Shown here in pieces: positions 1 through 8,927 of a DNA stretch of 64,000 nt. The notes below the pieces were generated by a model. That model was not told where the DNA came from and ran no database searches. It saw only the letters and a list, made by a program, of their open reading frames with translations. Origin of the DNA: an uncultured Acidimicrobiales bacterium (lineage in GTDB: Bacteria > Actinomycetota > Acidimicrobiia > Acidimicrobiales > Aldehydirespiratoraceae); contig CATOTC010000001.1 of assembly GCA_951812975.1 (NCBI GenBank), forward strand, positions 1,582,001 through 1,646,000, given 5' to 3'. Both the position numbers and the translations under genes were made by a program. Numbering within the stretch: the stretch's first letter is position 1; each line of letters opens with the position of its first letter.

Positions 1-159
1 ACAGGTCACGTCGAAGAACGAAACCTCGTCCTCGCCGTCGTTCCGTCTCTTGTTCCAAGCCACGCCAAAATTGACGACGGCCATACCGCCCTGGGTAAAG
101 CGCAATTCGGGATCGCGGGTCACGTTGCCCACGACTGTCACAGTGTTATCAAATCCCAT
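1..159 (-). CDS. ssb: Single-stranded DNA-binding protein, N-terminal part (cut by window edge)
   Basis: Only the first 53 residues are inside the window. They start MGFDNTVTVVGNVTRDPELR and continue into the first strands of an OB fold, as in bacterial SSB, which coats single-stranded DNA in replication and repair. The ATG at 159 follows an AGGAGGT sequence with good spacing. The gene lies 24 bp downstream of rpsF on the same strand, the usual rpsF-ssb(-rpsR-rplI) operon, so it is probably co-transcribed with rpsF. The C-terminal acidic tip that binds partners is not visible here. Identification is firm from both sequence and context. Confidence 0.93.
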   Translation of the reverse strand, partial: MGFDNTVTVVGNVTRDPELRFTQGGMAVVNFGVAWNKRRNDGEDEVSFFDVTC

Positions 160-183
160 GTGGGTACCTCCTGGTAGACCGGC

Positions 184-525
184 CTACGCCGGTACCGCCT
201 CCCCGAACAGGCCGCGGCGGGCCGCTTCCTTGTCTGGCAGGCGGAAAAGCTTGTGGCGGACTATGTCGTCCGCGAGACGCAACTGTCGTTCGGCGTCGGG
301 AAGACCCGCCGATTCGGTGACGATCTCCCACACCACGTAGGTGCCCTCCAACTTGTGGTTGATCTCGTAAGCGAACCTACGACGGCCCCAATTGTCGGTC
401 GACGCAATCCGGCCGCCCTCGTCGACAACAAGGCCCTCGATGCGATCGATCACCGCAGCAATGTCGCCGTCGTCGACATCAGAGTCGACAATGACCATCA
501 ATTCGTACGCTCGAGAAATACCCAC
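184..525 (-). CDS. rpsF: 30S ribosomal protein S6
   Basis: This 113-residue protein has the RAYELMVIVD opening, the central RRFAYEINHK segment and the LRLADDIVRHKLFRL helix typical of S6, a small-subunit protein that binds 16S rRNA together with S18. I chose GTG at 525 because AGGAGG ends 9 nt before it. A GTG two codons upstream (531) is only 3 nt from that Shine-Dalgarno. It heads the rpsF-ssb operon running leftwards. The mRNA leader contains GC-rich hairpins right before the ribosome-binding site. Confidence 0.95.
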   Translation of the reverse strand: MGISRAYELMVIVDSDVDDGDIAAVIDRIEGLVVDEGGRIASTDNWGRRRFAYEINHKLEGTYVVWEIVTESAGLPDAERQLRLADDIVRHKLFRLPDKEAARRGLFGEAVPA

Positions 526-545
526 GAGCACTCACCTCCTACGGA

Positions 546-580
546 CCCGGAAGAACCGGGGCCCCTTCCCGGGGCAGGGG
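546..580 (-). promoter_or_regulatory. GC-rich hairpins in the rpsF leader, possible S6 autoregulatory RNA
   Basis: Five nt upstream of the rpsF Shine-Dalgarno (535-540) a perfect 5-bp hairpin CCCGG/CCGGG with a 5-nt loop occupies 546-560. It is followed by a second stem, CCCC/GGGG at 562-565 and 571-574. Many bacteria control rpsF through an S6:S18-binding leader hairpin that contains a CCG element. The position fits this, but I did not match the motif in detail, so the regulatory role is inference. The rest of 581-796 shows no gene and no clear promoter to my eye. Confidence 0.35.
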
Positions 581-796
581 TTGGTTGCTGAAGTTGTTTC
601 CTTTCGGAGTTGCTTCCGTCGGGAAACGCCACCTGGGGGAATTGCCTGAAGACTACCGGCGTATGCCCCACGATGACACCTGCCCGAAGTCCCCGGAGAA
701 ACTCTTGTCGAAACTGCATGGCTAAAGAATGGCAGGGGGGTGTGACAGCCCCACAGAAAACCCACCTGGACCTTGGCCAACCCAGCCGAACCGACC

Positions 797-1645
797 CTAC
801 TGACCGCCGTAGAGCTCCAACTCCTGAGTCTCCGCGTCGGCCATGTGATAGCTCTCGGCACTGTTGGGAAACGCGCCGGAACGCACATCGGCGGCATAAG
901 CGGAAACCGCCGACACCGACACCGACCTCACGTCGGCGTAGCGCCGCACGAACTTCGGCACGAAACGGTCCTCGATGCCCAACAGATCGTGGTAGACGAG
1001 CACCTGGCCGTCGCAGCGGGACCCCGCACCGATCCCGATCGTCGGAATGTCGACCGCGTCGGTCACCATCTCCGCAACCCGGTCCGGCACACCCTCGAGC
1101 ACCACCGCATAACAACCGGCATGGGCGAGCGACTTCGCCGCCTGCACCAGCTTGCGGGCATGTTCAGCCTGCTTGGCCTGCACCTTGAAACCTCCCATCG
1201 CGTGAATCGACTGAGGGGTCAGGCCGATATGGCCCATCACAGGAATCTCCGCGGAGATGATCCGGTCGATCATCGGCAACCGCTTGCGGCCGCCCTCCAA
1301 CTTGATCGAATGCGCTCCCGCGCGGATCAACCGGGCCGCGTTCTGTACCGTCTCCTCAGGAGAGACGTGATAACTCATCCACGGCATGTCAGCCACGATG
1401 TGACAGTCCGGTCGAGCCCGGGCGACCGCCGCAGTGTGGTGGCACATGTCGTCGATCGTCACCTGGAGCGTGTCGTCATAGCCGAGCACGACCATGGCAA
1501 GGCTGTCGCCCACCAGGATGATGTCGGCACCGGCCTCCGACGAAATGCGCGCCCCGGGCGCATCGTAAGCAGTGACCATCACCAGCGGATCGTCGCCGAC
1601 ACGAACCTTCTTGGACGCAATTGCAGGGGCTGTGAGCTTGCCCAT
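797..1645 (-). CDS. panB: 3-methyl-2-oxobutanoate hydroxymethyltransferase
   Basis: PanB transfers a hydroxymethyl group from methylenetetrahydrofolate to 2-oxoisovalerate, the first committed step of pantothenate and CoA synthesis. The 282-residue length is normal. The metal ligands stand where the family has them: Asp47 in VGDS, Asp86 in VADMPW and Glu118 in the KLEGG motif with Lys116. The ATG at 1645 has an AAGGAG Shine-Dalgarno about 7 nt upstream. The open frame upstream of it lacks homology. The neighbours are not pantothenate genes, so it appears to be transcribed alone. Confidence 0.95.
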   Translation of the reverse strand: MGKLTAPAIASKKVRVGDDPLVMVTAYDAPGARISSEAGADIILVGDSLAMVVLGYDDTLQVTIDDMCHHTAAVARARPDCHIVADMPWMSYHVSPEETVQNAARLIRAGAHSIKLEGGRKRLPMIDRIISAEIPVMGHIGLTPQSIHAMGGFKVQAKQAEHARKLVQAAKSLAHAGCYAVVLEGVPDRVAEMVTDAVDIPTIGIGAGSRCDGQVLVYHDLLGIEDRFVPKFVRRYADVRSVSVSAVSAYAADVRSGAFPNSAESYHMADAETQELELYGGQ

Positions 1646-1749
1646 GTCTGACTCCTTCCCCGTCCAGCGCCCTTCAGCTGCCGGCGGTGAACACAGACTA
1701 GCGGACCAACCCGCGAAACTCCAAGCGCGAACCGTGCAACCCGTCGCTC

Positions 1750-2178
1750 TCAGCCACCAACACCCTCTACGTCCTCGACCGCCGAAACCGAGCAACCGCC
1801 GAGCGAGCGGCTCATCGTCAGATGGTTCCAACCGCAGTCGGTGCAGACCTCAACCACATACCCCCGCAACTCCTGCTTGCGCGCATTGAGTCGAGTCATC
1901 TCCCTGTCGCTCGTGACGCAGCGGCCGTGCCCCGGCAACCGAGGACCGAACACATAGATGACCTCCACCAACCCGTCCGACTCACAGACCGGGCAGGGCG
2001 ACTCCAGAGACCGGCCACAGAACTCCGCATTGCGGCGCAGCTCCGGTTGAGCGTCACACAGCTCTGAGATACTGACCTTGCCCTTCCGCCACGCCGCCAA
2101 AGCGGTCTCGCGCATCAACCGATAATCGATGCCGGCGTCACCACCAATGGCCTGAGTCAGTCCCATCTTCACGGCCAT
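1750..2178 (-). CDS. DUF5318-type actinobacterial protein with paired-Cys motifs
   Basis: A protein of about 142 residues with CPVC and CTDCGW motifs that look like a small zinc-binding site, plus a YVFGPRLPGHGRCV segment. I recognise this as the DUF5318 type, found near rpsF/ssb in mycobacteria, which matches its place here about 1.2 kb from rpsF. The function is unknown. The start could be ATG 2178 or ATG 2166. Neither has a clear Shine-Dalgarno. It is divergent from the methyltransferase at 2239, and the 60-bp gap must hold both promoters. Confidence 0.75.
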   Translation of the reverse strand: MAVKMGLTQAIGGDAGIDYRLMRETALAAWRKGKVSISELCDAQPELRRNAEFCGRSLESPCPVCESDGLVEVIYVFGPRLPGHGRCVTSDREMTRLNARKQELRGYVVEVCTDCGWNHLTMSRSLGGCSVSAVEDVEGVGG

Positions 2179-2238
2179 CACAGTAACCGTCCACAACCGT
2201 CCACGCATGGGGCGCGCACGACGGCAAGAATCAGCACC

Positions 2239-2874
2239 ATGCAGCTGCACGACACACGAACCCCGGCAAACCGACCGATCGACCATGTGGACCTCGGGCT
2301 GGGAGTGGAACCAACACTCGATCGGCGGCTCATCGGATACGCCTCAGGACGGCGCATTCTCGAACTCGGATGCGGCGGGGGACACGCCGCGGTGGGACTC
2401 GCACTGCGAGGCGCGCGAGTCACCGCGATCGACGATGACGTCTCCCAGATCACCGCCGGACGCGAACTGGCGATCCGCCATGAGACCACCGTCGAGTTCC
2501 ACCAGACCCACCTGGCCGACCTGGCCTTCCTGACCGCCGACCAGATCGATCTTGCGCTCTCGGTGACCACACTGTCATTCGTCGAAGACCTCGACCGGGT
2601 GGTCCGCCAGGTCCACCGAGTCATCAAGCCGGGCGGCCACCTGCTCATATCGATCCCCCACCCCGCAGCACTGTGCGCCGACAAGAAAGACCCGGCCCTG
2701 ACCATCCGACCATGGAACGGCAACCGTCCCGTCGGTGGCCGCTACATCCACAACATCGAATCCATCGTGTCGTCGATGTGCCGAGCAAAATTTGTTGTGG
2801 ACACGGTCCTCGAACGGCACGTCGACGACAACCCGCTGCCGTCAACCCTCCTGACCCGAGCCCGCAAACCCTGA
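2239..2874 (+). CDS. Class I SAM-dependent methyltransferase, substrate unknown
   Basis: This 211-residue protein has the Rossmann methyltransferase signature: motif I ILELGCGGGHA at about residues 40-50, an acidic residue after strand beta-2 (AIDDD), LALSVTTLSFVEDL as motif II/III region, and a post-motif IKPGGHLLISIPHP. These place it in the Methyltransf_11/25 group. The substrate cannot be read from sequence. It stands alone, divergent from the DUF5318 gene and convergent with cca across a repeat array. Confidence 0.85.
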   Translation: MQLHDTRTPANRPIDHVDLGLGVEPTLDRRLIGYASGRRILELGCGGGHAAVGLALRGARVTAIDDDVSQITAGRELAIRHETTVEFHQTHLADLAFLTADQIDLALSVTTLSFVEDLDRVVRQVHRVIKPGGHLLISIPHPAALCADKKDPALTIRPWNGNRPVGGRYIHNIESIVSSMCRAKFVVDTVLERHVDDNPLPSTLLTRARKP

Positions 2875-2934
2875 CCGTCCTTTGGAGCGCACGCCATCGC
2901 CGCGGGACCACACAGCCGGGCCGCACCAACGGAC

Positions 2935-3415
2935 CACCCGACCACACCACCACCCGACCACACCACCAGAGCCGACCACACCACCCGACCACCCGACCAC
3001 ACACCAGAGCCACTGAACCACCCGACCACACACCACCGGAACCACCAAACCACACCACCACCCGACCCGACCACACACCAGAGCCACTGAACCACCCGAC
3101 CACACACCACCGGAACCACCAAACCACCCGACCACACACCACCGGAACCACCAAACCACCCGACCACACACCACCGGAACCACCAAACCACCCGACCACA
3201 CACCACCGGAACCACCAAACCACCCGACCACACACCACCGGAACCACCAAACCACCCGGCCACACACCACCGGGGCCACACCACCCGGCCACACACCACC
3301 GGGGCCACACCACCCGGCCACACACCACCGGGGCCACACCACCCGGCCACACACCACCGGGGCCACACCACCCGGCCACACACCGACGGGGCCACACCAC
3401 CCGGCCGCGCCGGGC
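2935..3415. repeat. Intergenic A/C-rich minisatellite (32-bp and 29-bp tandem units)
   Basis: This fills the 555-bp gap between the convergent methyltransferase and cca genes. The part 3095-3254 consists of five 32-bp units containing CCCGACCACACACCACCGG. It passes at 3255 into five 29-bp units containing CCCGGCCACACACCACCGG, ending near 3405. A 74-bp spaced older copy lies at about 3010-3090, and irregular variants extend to 2935. The plus strand has no T at all from 3089 to 3420. Neither period is a multiple of three, so the long open frames through it are artefacts of composition. Confidence 0.9.
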
Positions 3416-3429
3416 CGCGGTGCGGGCGG

Positions 3430-4740
3430 TCAGGAGCTCTGATTCTCAGACCACCAGGCCTGCAACCGGCTGGCGGCCAACTCGGTATCAAGGGGCCCCT
3501 CAGCGACGCGCAGATCAGCCAGAAAGTTCAGCGCCTCTCCAAGCACCGGACCCGGCTCGATCCCGAGCATGTCCGCGACCTCCAAGCCATCGAAAACAGG
3601 GACCGGATCATCCAGATCGGGCTCACGGCCACGCAACCGCGCCAACCGCATCAACGCCTCGTCGACATCATCGACCGAATGCCCGTCGCCGAGACGCAGC
3701 CCCGACACGAACGCCAGCAGGTCCTCAAGGCCGCGACCAGCAGGGCAACCCCGGGCAAGCTCACGGAACCGACGATCCGAAAGCGACGCCAGATCCGCGG
3801 CCGACAAGCTCCGGCCTTCACCCAGGAACCACTCGACCGCTCGAGCCATCGCGCCCGAGAACCTCAAAGCCCCCAGACCCAGCCCCGGCCGACCAGCCCC
3901 CTCATCCCCGTAACACCCGTCAACCAGCAGAACACTCAACATCGCAGCCCAGCGCATCGCAGGGTCCTGCCGCACAGCCCTCACCCGGCCGGCCGCAGAC
4001 TCCCAAGAATCAACCGCACCAACCACAGGCAGCCGGCGCCCGACCCCGGACTCGTCAATCAGACGCAGACCCGCACCCGGATCGTCGAGCATCAACAACT
4101 TCTGCAACTCGTCACGAACACGCTCAGCCGAAACGATCTCCAAACGTCCAGCCTCAGCCGTCATCGCCGCCACCAACCCCGGCGCCGCCGAAAGCCCACA
4201 GCTCGCGGCGAACCTGGCAGCCCGCAACATCCGCAACGGATCCTCCGACAAAGAAACCTCAGGCTCGAGGGGCGTGCGCAGAACCCCGGCATCCAGATCG
4301 GCTCGGCCCCCGAACGGATCCACCAGCGAATGGTCAGCCATGTCGATCGCCATCGCGTTCACGGTGAAATCCCGGCGGGCCAGATCCTCGACGACGTCCT
4401 CACCAAACACCACAGTCGGCCGGCGCGAATCCGGCTGGTAGGACTCCGCGCGATGAGTCGTGATCTCATAGCTCTGCCCGCCAATGACACAGCCGATCGT
4501 GCCGAAACGCTCACCCTGCAACCACACCTCGTCCGCCAGCTCCGCCACCAGGGTCCTGATCGCATCAGGGCGCGCATCGGTGGTTGTATCGAGATCCTGC
4601 CCGACACTCGACCGTCCCAGAAAGTAGTCCCGCACCACGCCGCCAACGAGGAAGAACCGAAAACCCGCAGACTCGAAGCGCTGCGCCACTGGGTCCGCCC
4701 GCTTCAACACCGCCTCAAGCTCATGCGTGTAGCCGGCCAC
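3430..4740 (-). CDS. cca: tRNA CCA-adding nucleotidyltransferase / poly(A) polymerase family
   Basis: The enzyme adds CCA to tRNA 3' ends. The 436-residue protein has the class II nucleotidyltransferase head: GGVVRDYFLGR at about residues 33-43 and the metal-binding QDLDTTTD, then RRDFTVNAMA and DPLRMLRAARFA of the RNA-binding neck. A helical C-terminal body follows. The start is GTG 4740. No Shine-Dalgarno is evident. The position next to the oriC-proximal cluster matches the mycobacterial pcnA gene. It is divergent from the GNAT gene, with 52 bp between them. Confidence 0.93.
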   Translation of the reverse strand: MAGYTHELEAVLKRADPVAQRFESAGFRFFLVGGVVRDYFLGRSSVGQDLDTTTDARPDAIRTLVAELADEVWLQGERFGTIGCVIGGQSYEITTHRAESYQPDSRRPTVVFGEDVVEDLARRDFTVNAMAIDMADHSLVDPFGGRADLDAGVLRTPLEPEVSLSEDPLRMLRAARFAASCGLSAAPGLVAAMTAEAGRLEIVSAERVRDELQKLLMLDDPGAGLRLIDESGVGRRLPVVGAVDSWESAAGRVRAVRQDPAMRWAAMLSVLLVDGCYGDEGAGRPGLGLGALRFSGAMARAVEWFLGEGRSLSAADLASLSDRRFRELARGCPAGRGLEDLLAFVSGLRLGDGHSVDDVDEALMRLARLRGREPDLDDPVPVFDGLEVADMLGIEPGPVLGEALNFLADLRVAEGPLDTELAASRLQAWWSENQSS

Positions 4741-4781
4741 ACAAAGACATTACCGGGCTACCCGCCCAACGGAGAGCGACG

Positions 4782-4787
4782 TATCGT
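4782..4787 (+). promoter_or_regulatory. Putative -10 box of a leaderless transcript (GNAT gene)
   Basis: TATCGT lies 5 nt upstream of GTG 4793, and no Shine-Dalgarno is present. This spacing would put the transcription start at or next to the start codon. No convincing -35 box is seen. Confidence 0.45.
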
Positions 4788-4792
4788 AAACG

Positions 4793-5641
4793 GTGACCAT
4801 GGCCCTCACCCAGCTCACGATCGGCGACGCGAGATTCCGTGCCGGACGATGGCAGGGCCGCGCCGACCTGGCCACGCTCATACCGCTGACCGATGCCCGG
4901 ACACTGCACCGAGAGTCGCTGCGAGCCGCCCGCACAGTCCTGCAGAACCAAGGTTTCAGCGCCGTCGTCACCAGCCCGGTGGGCCCCCCGGAGCGAACCG
5001 CCTTCCTGCAGGACGACTTCAGCGAACGTGAACAACTCCACCTGCTGCGCTACGACCTCCACCCAGGCTCTGCGTCGGGCCGAACCCTCGACGGACGCCA
5101 CAGACCATGGCAACGCAAGCGACCACGAACCCGGCGAGGAACCAGGCGCGACTGGGACGAAATCCTTGCCGTGGACCAACAGTCATTCGACGAGTTCTGG
5201 GCCTTCGACCGCGACGGGCTCAAAGACTCGATCGACGCCACCCCATTGAGCAGACTCCGGATCATCCGCAGTACCGACGCAGCCGGCACCCCACCCGCCA
5301 CCCCACCCGGCACCCCAGCCGGCACCCCAGCCGCCACCCAACCCAGCAGGCCCAGCATCCAACGCAGCGCACGCAACAACGAAGCGGTCGGCTACGCGCT
5401 CACCGGGCACTCGGGAGGCTCGGGATACCTGCAGAGGCTCGCAGTGCACCCCGCATGCCGCCAACAGGGGATCGGCACGCTCCTGGTCAACGACGCCCTC
5501 TCCTGGATCCGACGACGCGGCGCCGTCACAGGCTGGGTCAACACCCAGAAAACCAACGAATCCGCTTTGCGCCTGTACCAGAAACTCGGATTCACCCTCC
5601 AAGAACACCCTTTGACGGTCATGTACCGGTCACTCACATGA
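4793..5641 (+). CDS. GNAT-family N-acetyltransferase with proline/threonine-rich insert
   Basis: The C-terminal half has the GNAT acetyl-CoA motif A (AVHPACRQQGIGTLLVNDAL) and motif B (NESALRLYQKLGF), so it is an acyltransferase of unknown substrate. Residues of about 160-185 form a low-complexity insert of TPPATPPGTPAGTPAAT type, which probably is a flexible linker inside the domain. The start is GTG 4793, supported by a -10-like TATCGT at leaderless distance. ATG 4799 is the alternative. Its stop overlaps the start of the next gene (ATGA), so the two are translationally coupled. Confidence 0.8.
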   Translation: MTMALTQLTIGDARFRAGRWQGRADLATLIPLTDARTLHRESLRAARTVLQNQGFSAVVTSPVGPPERTAFLQDDFSEREQLHLLRYDLHPGSASGRTLDGRHRPWQRKRPRTRRGTRRDWDEILAVDQQSFDEFWAFDRDGLKDSIDATPLSRLRIIRSTDAAGTPPATPPGTPAGTPAATQPSRPSIQRSARNNEAVGYALTGHSGGSGYLQRLAVHPACRQQGIGTLLVNDALSWIRRRGAVTGWVNTQKTNESALRLYQKLGFTLQEHPLTVMYRSLT

Positions 5642-8067
5642 GCCGCCCCGCATGCACCAACCCAGGACCCGTCACCACAGCGCGTATCAACCCCCGACAC
5701 ACCAACACCCGACACACCAGCCCTAGCCTCGGCTGTCCCGCAGGCGCGGTACTGGCACTCGTCTCAGCGATCGTGCTGCTCGTCGCCGCTGCGCAAGTCA
5801 ACCACGCGGCGGCCCAGACCGACGGACGGATAGACCTCGTCGCCCAAACCGCCTTCGTGGGCGACACCCCCGCAACCATCGACCTGAGACTCAGCGCACC
5901 GGCCGGCTCAACGATCCGCATACAGATCTTCGAAGCCCTCACCAACCGAGAAGACATCCGCTCCAGCTACCGGGGCCTCGGCGACCGAAGGCCCTTCAGC
6001 GATTTCAGCTGCGACGTGGACGAACCCCCCGAAACCGCCCCCTGCCAACTCAACAGCACCGGCGAGATCTTCTCTATCGAGATCCCAGACCAGGAAATCG
6101 GAGAGATACTGCGAGTCAACCAAGGCGCCCTGCCCGTCGTCGTCACCCTCCATGACAACAACGGCGACGTCATCGACACGCTCATCACCCACCTGCTCGT
6201 GCTCGATGACCAACAAGACCCCACCCTCCACATCGCATTCCTCGCCGACCTCAGCACACCGCTCGCACTCCAACCCGACCAGACCATCCAACTCGACACC
6301 CAGGACCTCTTCGAACGGGCGCAACGAATCGCCCAACGCCGACAGGTCCCGATCACCGTGGCGCTCCAGCCCGAAACTCTGCAAGCCCTCGCGGTCAGCG
6401 AACCCGACCGGCTCAACGAGTTCATCGAACTGCTCGCAGACCGGCCAGTCCTCAACGCCCCCTGGGTCGACCTCGACGAAGAAGCCTGGCGGCTCGCCGA
6501 CGACATCAACCTCATCACCGACCACTACAGCCACGGAGCGGCGGTCATCACCGAGATACTCGGACGCGCGCCTTCAGCCATCTCCAGAATCGACCGCAAC
6601 ACCACACCAGAGACGCTGGCGGTGCTGGCCGGCAACGGCACCGAGACCGCCGTCGTCGAAGCCGACCGGATCAGCGTCACACCAGCCGGGACCAGCGGAC
6701 TCTCCCCTGTCCAACTCGACGCCACCAACGGCGAGACCATGACAGCCATCGCCATAGACGCCTCGCTACGGCAAACGCTCAACCACCCCGACGCGGAACT
6801 CGCCGGACAGCGCGCCCTGACCGAACTCGCCATCGCGGCAACCAACGCAACCACAGACAGCGCCATCCTGTTCGACTTCGACCAACTCGAATCAGCAGTA
6901 CTCGACGTGCTTCTCGAGGGCATCCAGGCACGAAGCAACCTACAAACATCGGAAGTCGCCAGAGCCCTCCAAGTACCCGCGGCCCGCAACGCCGAGGGAC
7001 GAACACTGCAGGTCACGCTCGCGCCGACCCCGACACCCGACCTGTCACAGCGATCAGCCGATATCGGAGTCACCCGCGGAACCGTCGACGCCTACGCCTC
7101 AATGATCGCCCCCGAACGAACACCGATAACCCCTCTCGAGACCCTCATGCGAGCCGCGGCAGCGAGCCGCCTGAGCGAACAACAGAGCGCCGCCTACACC
7201 CGCAGCGTGTTCGAAGTAGTGCTCACCGGAACAGCCGACATCACCATCGAACCGAGCGAACGCATCACCCTGACCGACCGTCACGCAGACCTGCGGATCA
7301 CCGTCCGCAACGGACAACCGCTTCCGATCACCGTCGAGTTCCTGCTCAGCGCCGAGAAGCTGCGATTCGTGGACGGCGAGCGGTTCACCCGAACGCTCAA
7401 CCCCGGCGACAACGAAGTCCTAGTGCGGGTTGAAACGCTCGCCTCCGGTGACGCCAGAGTCACCGTCAACATCACTTCACCGGGAGGTCAGCTCGAAATC
7501 ACCGAAGGAGTCGTCGACATCCGCTCAACAGCCATCTCCGGTCTGGGCCTGGTGATCTCGATCATCGCTCTGGTCGTGCTCGGCGGATGGTGGGCCCGGA
7601 CGATTCGACGCGTCCGGCGCAACCGGGCCGCTGCTACCGTCGCAGACACCGCGGCTGCTACCGTCGCAGACACCGCCGCCGCTACGCGGCCCCCAGACTC
7701 ACCGCACACCGAACAGCACGGCCCAGACCAACCACACCCAAACACCGCCTCAGTTGCACCGTCCCCGGACCCAGACCAACCACACCCCGAACAAACAAAC
7801 CCAGCCCCACGAAACCCAGACCCAGACCAACCAGACCAACCACACCCCGAACAAACAAACCCAGCCCCACGAAACCCAGACCCAGACCAACCAGACCAAC
7901 CACACCCCGAACAAACAAACCCAGCCCCACGAAACCCGGACCCAGACAAACAAGACCAACCACACATCGAACAAACAGACCTAGATTCAGGCCAACCGCA
8001 CCCCGAACAGCCCGAACCCGACCCGAAACAACCGGACCAACCACAACAAGACCAGGAGGAGCTGTGA
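5638..8067 (+). CDS. DUF6049-type large secreted/membrane-anchored protein (Rv3909-like)
   Basis: The protein has 809 residues: an N-terminal export segment (LALVSAIVLLVAAAQ), a long extracytoplasmic part, one C-terminal membrane helix (GLGLVISIIALVVLGGWW) followed by basic residues, and a cytoplasmic tail rich in Pro, Gln and Asp. The architecture and its place between a cca-type gene and the sigM-trxB-trxA-cwlM run match mycobacterial Rv3909, whose role is unknown but which sits next to the lipid II flippase gene murJ. The tail contains 20-residue repeats encoded by exact 60-bp units. It overlaps both neighbours by 4 bp. Confidence 0.8.
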   Translation: MSRPACTNPGPVTTARINPRHTNTRHTSPSLGCPAGAVLALVSAIVLLVAAAQVNHAAAQTDGRIDLVAQTAFVGDTPATIDLRLSAPAGSTIRIQIFEALTNREDIRSSYRGLGDRRPFSDFSCDVDEPPETAPCQLNSTGEIFSIEIPDQEIGEILRVNQGALPVVVTLHDNNGDVIDTLITHLLVLDDQQDPTLHIAFLADLSTPLALQPDQTIQLDTQDLFERAQRIAQRRQVPITVALQPETLQALAVSEPDRLNEFIELLADRPVLNAPWVDLDEEAWRLADDINLITDHYSHGAAVITEILGRAPSAISRIDRNTTPETLAVLAGNGTETAVVEADRISVTPAGTSGLSPVQLDATNGETMTAIAIDASLRQTLNHPDAELAGQRALTELAIAATNATTDSAILFDFDQLESAVLDVLLEGIQARSNLQTSEVARALQVPAARNAEGRTLQVTLAPTPTPDLSQRSADIGVTRGTVDAYASMIAPERTPITPLETLMRAAAASRLSEQQSAAYTRSVFEVVLTGTADITIEPSERITLTDRHADLRITVRNGQPLPITVEFLLSAEKLRFVDGERFTRTLNPGDNEVLVRVETLASGDARVTVNITSPGGQLEITEGVVDIRSTAISGLGLVISIIALVVLGGWWARTIRRVRRNRAAATVADTAAATVADTAAATRPPDSPHTEQHGPDQPHPNTASVAPSPDPDQPHPEQTNPAPRNPDPDQPDQPHPEQTNPAPRNPDPDQPDQPHPEQTNPAPRNPDPDKQDQPHIEQTDLDSGQPHPEQPEPDPKQPDQPQQDQEEL
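7771..7980 (+). repeat. 60-bp in-frame tandem repeat encoding the tail of the DUF6049-type protein
   Basis: Positions 7801-7860 and 7861-7920 are identical 60-mers. 7921-7980 is a diverged third copy and 7771-7800 half a copy. Each unit encodes 20 residues of the type PDQPDQPHPEQTNPAPRNPD, a charged proline-rich cytoplasmic tail. The plus strand is almost only A and C, like the minisatellite at 2935-3415. Confidence 0.95.
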
Positions 8068-8891
8068 CCGTTCGTATCGTCACCGACAGTGCATGTGACC
8101 TTCGCGGCGATGAAGTCGACCAACTCGGCATCGAAGTCGTACCCCTCTCAATCCGCTTCGGCGAAACCGAGTACATCGACCGCGAAGAACTAACCGTCGA
8201 TCAGTTCTACCGCGAGTTGGCGTCCGCCGAGACGCTCCCCGAAACAGCCGCGCCGGCACCCGGGCGATTCGACCAGGCCTTCCGACGACAACTCGACGCC
8301 GGAGCCTCCGGAATCGTCTGCATAAACCTCTCCGCCGCACTGTCGGCAACAATGCAGTCCGCCAAGACTGCAGCCGCCGGGATCGACGCCGACATCCGAG
8401 TCGTAGACAGCCGCTCGATCACCGTAGGACTCGGATCGATCGTGATCGCCGCCGCACAAATGGCCGCAAACGGAGCGACAACGGACCAGATCGAAACATC
8501 CGTAGCCGACCTCAGCGACCGCACACACGTCTTCGGAGCCCTCGACACCCTCGAGAACCTCAAGAAAGGCGGCCGCATCGGCGGAGCACAAGCACTGGTC
8601 GGATCGATGCTTGCGATCAAACCGATCCTCGATCTGTCGAGCGGCGAGGTCCAGGAAGCAAGCAAACAACGCACCCGCAAGAAGGCCCTCGCCTGGCTCG
8701 GCGACAAGCTCGCCGAATACGACGAGCCCGAGAACCTCGCAATCATGCACGCACAAGCACCCGACCTAGACGACTTCCTGTGGATGATCGACGGAATCGT
8801 CGACATCAGAGAGGCACGAGTCGAGGTAATCGGTCCAGTCGTCGGAACCCACGCCGGACCCGGAGTCATCGGCTTCGCCCTGCAAAGCTGA
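8064..8891 (+). CDS. DegV family fatty-acid-binding protein
   Basis: DegV/FakB proteins bind fatty acids and present them to a kinase. The 275-residue protein opens with VRIVTDSACDL and has the TSxPAPG-like loop (TAAPAPGRFDQ), the CINLSAALSATMQSA segment and the LENLKKGGRIGG motif of the family. The start is GTG 8064, with AGGAGG 5-6 nt upstream, overlapping the previous stop (GTGA). A FakA kinase is not in the window. In related genomes this slot is usually taken by murJ, so a DegV gene here is unusual. Confidence 0.9.
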   Translation: MTVRIVTDSACDLRGDEVDQLGIEVVPLSIRFGETEYIDREELTVDQFYRELASAETLPETAAPAPGRFDQAFRRQLDAGASGIVCINLSAALSATMQSAKTAAAGIDADIRVVDSRSITVGLGSIVIAAAQMAANGATTDQIETSVADLSDRTHVFGALDTLENLKKGGRIGGAQALVGSMLAIKPILDLSSGEVQEASKQRTRKKALAWLGDKLAEYDEPENLAIMHAQAPDLDDFLWMIDGIVDIREARVEVIGPVVGTHAGPGVIGFALQS

Positions 8892-8927
8892 CGCACCGAC
8901 TCGTACTAGGGTCGCAGTGACGCTCCC

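Noticed and set aside
2935..3415. CRISPR array
   Set aside because: Units are contiguous tandem copies with no unique spacers, the period changes from 32 to 29, and there are no cas genes.
2645..4367. Long open frames on both strands through the minisatellite (Val/Trp/Gly-rich or Pro/His/Thr-rich proteins)
   Set aside because: They arise from repeats whose period is not divisible by three and overlap the real cca gene. Composition is not protein-like.
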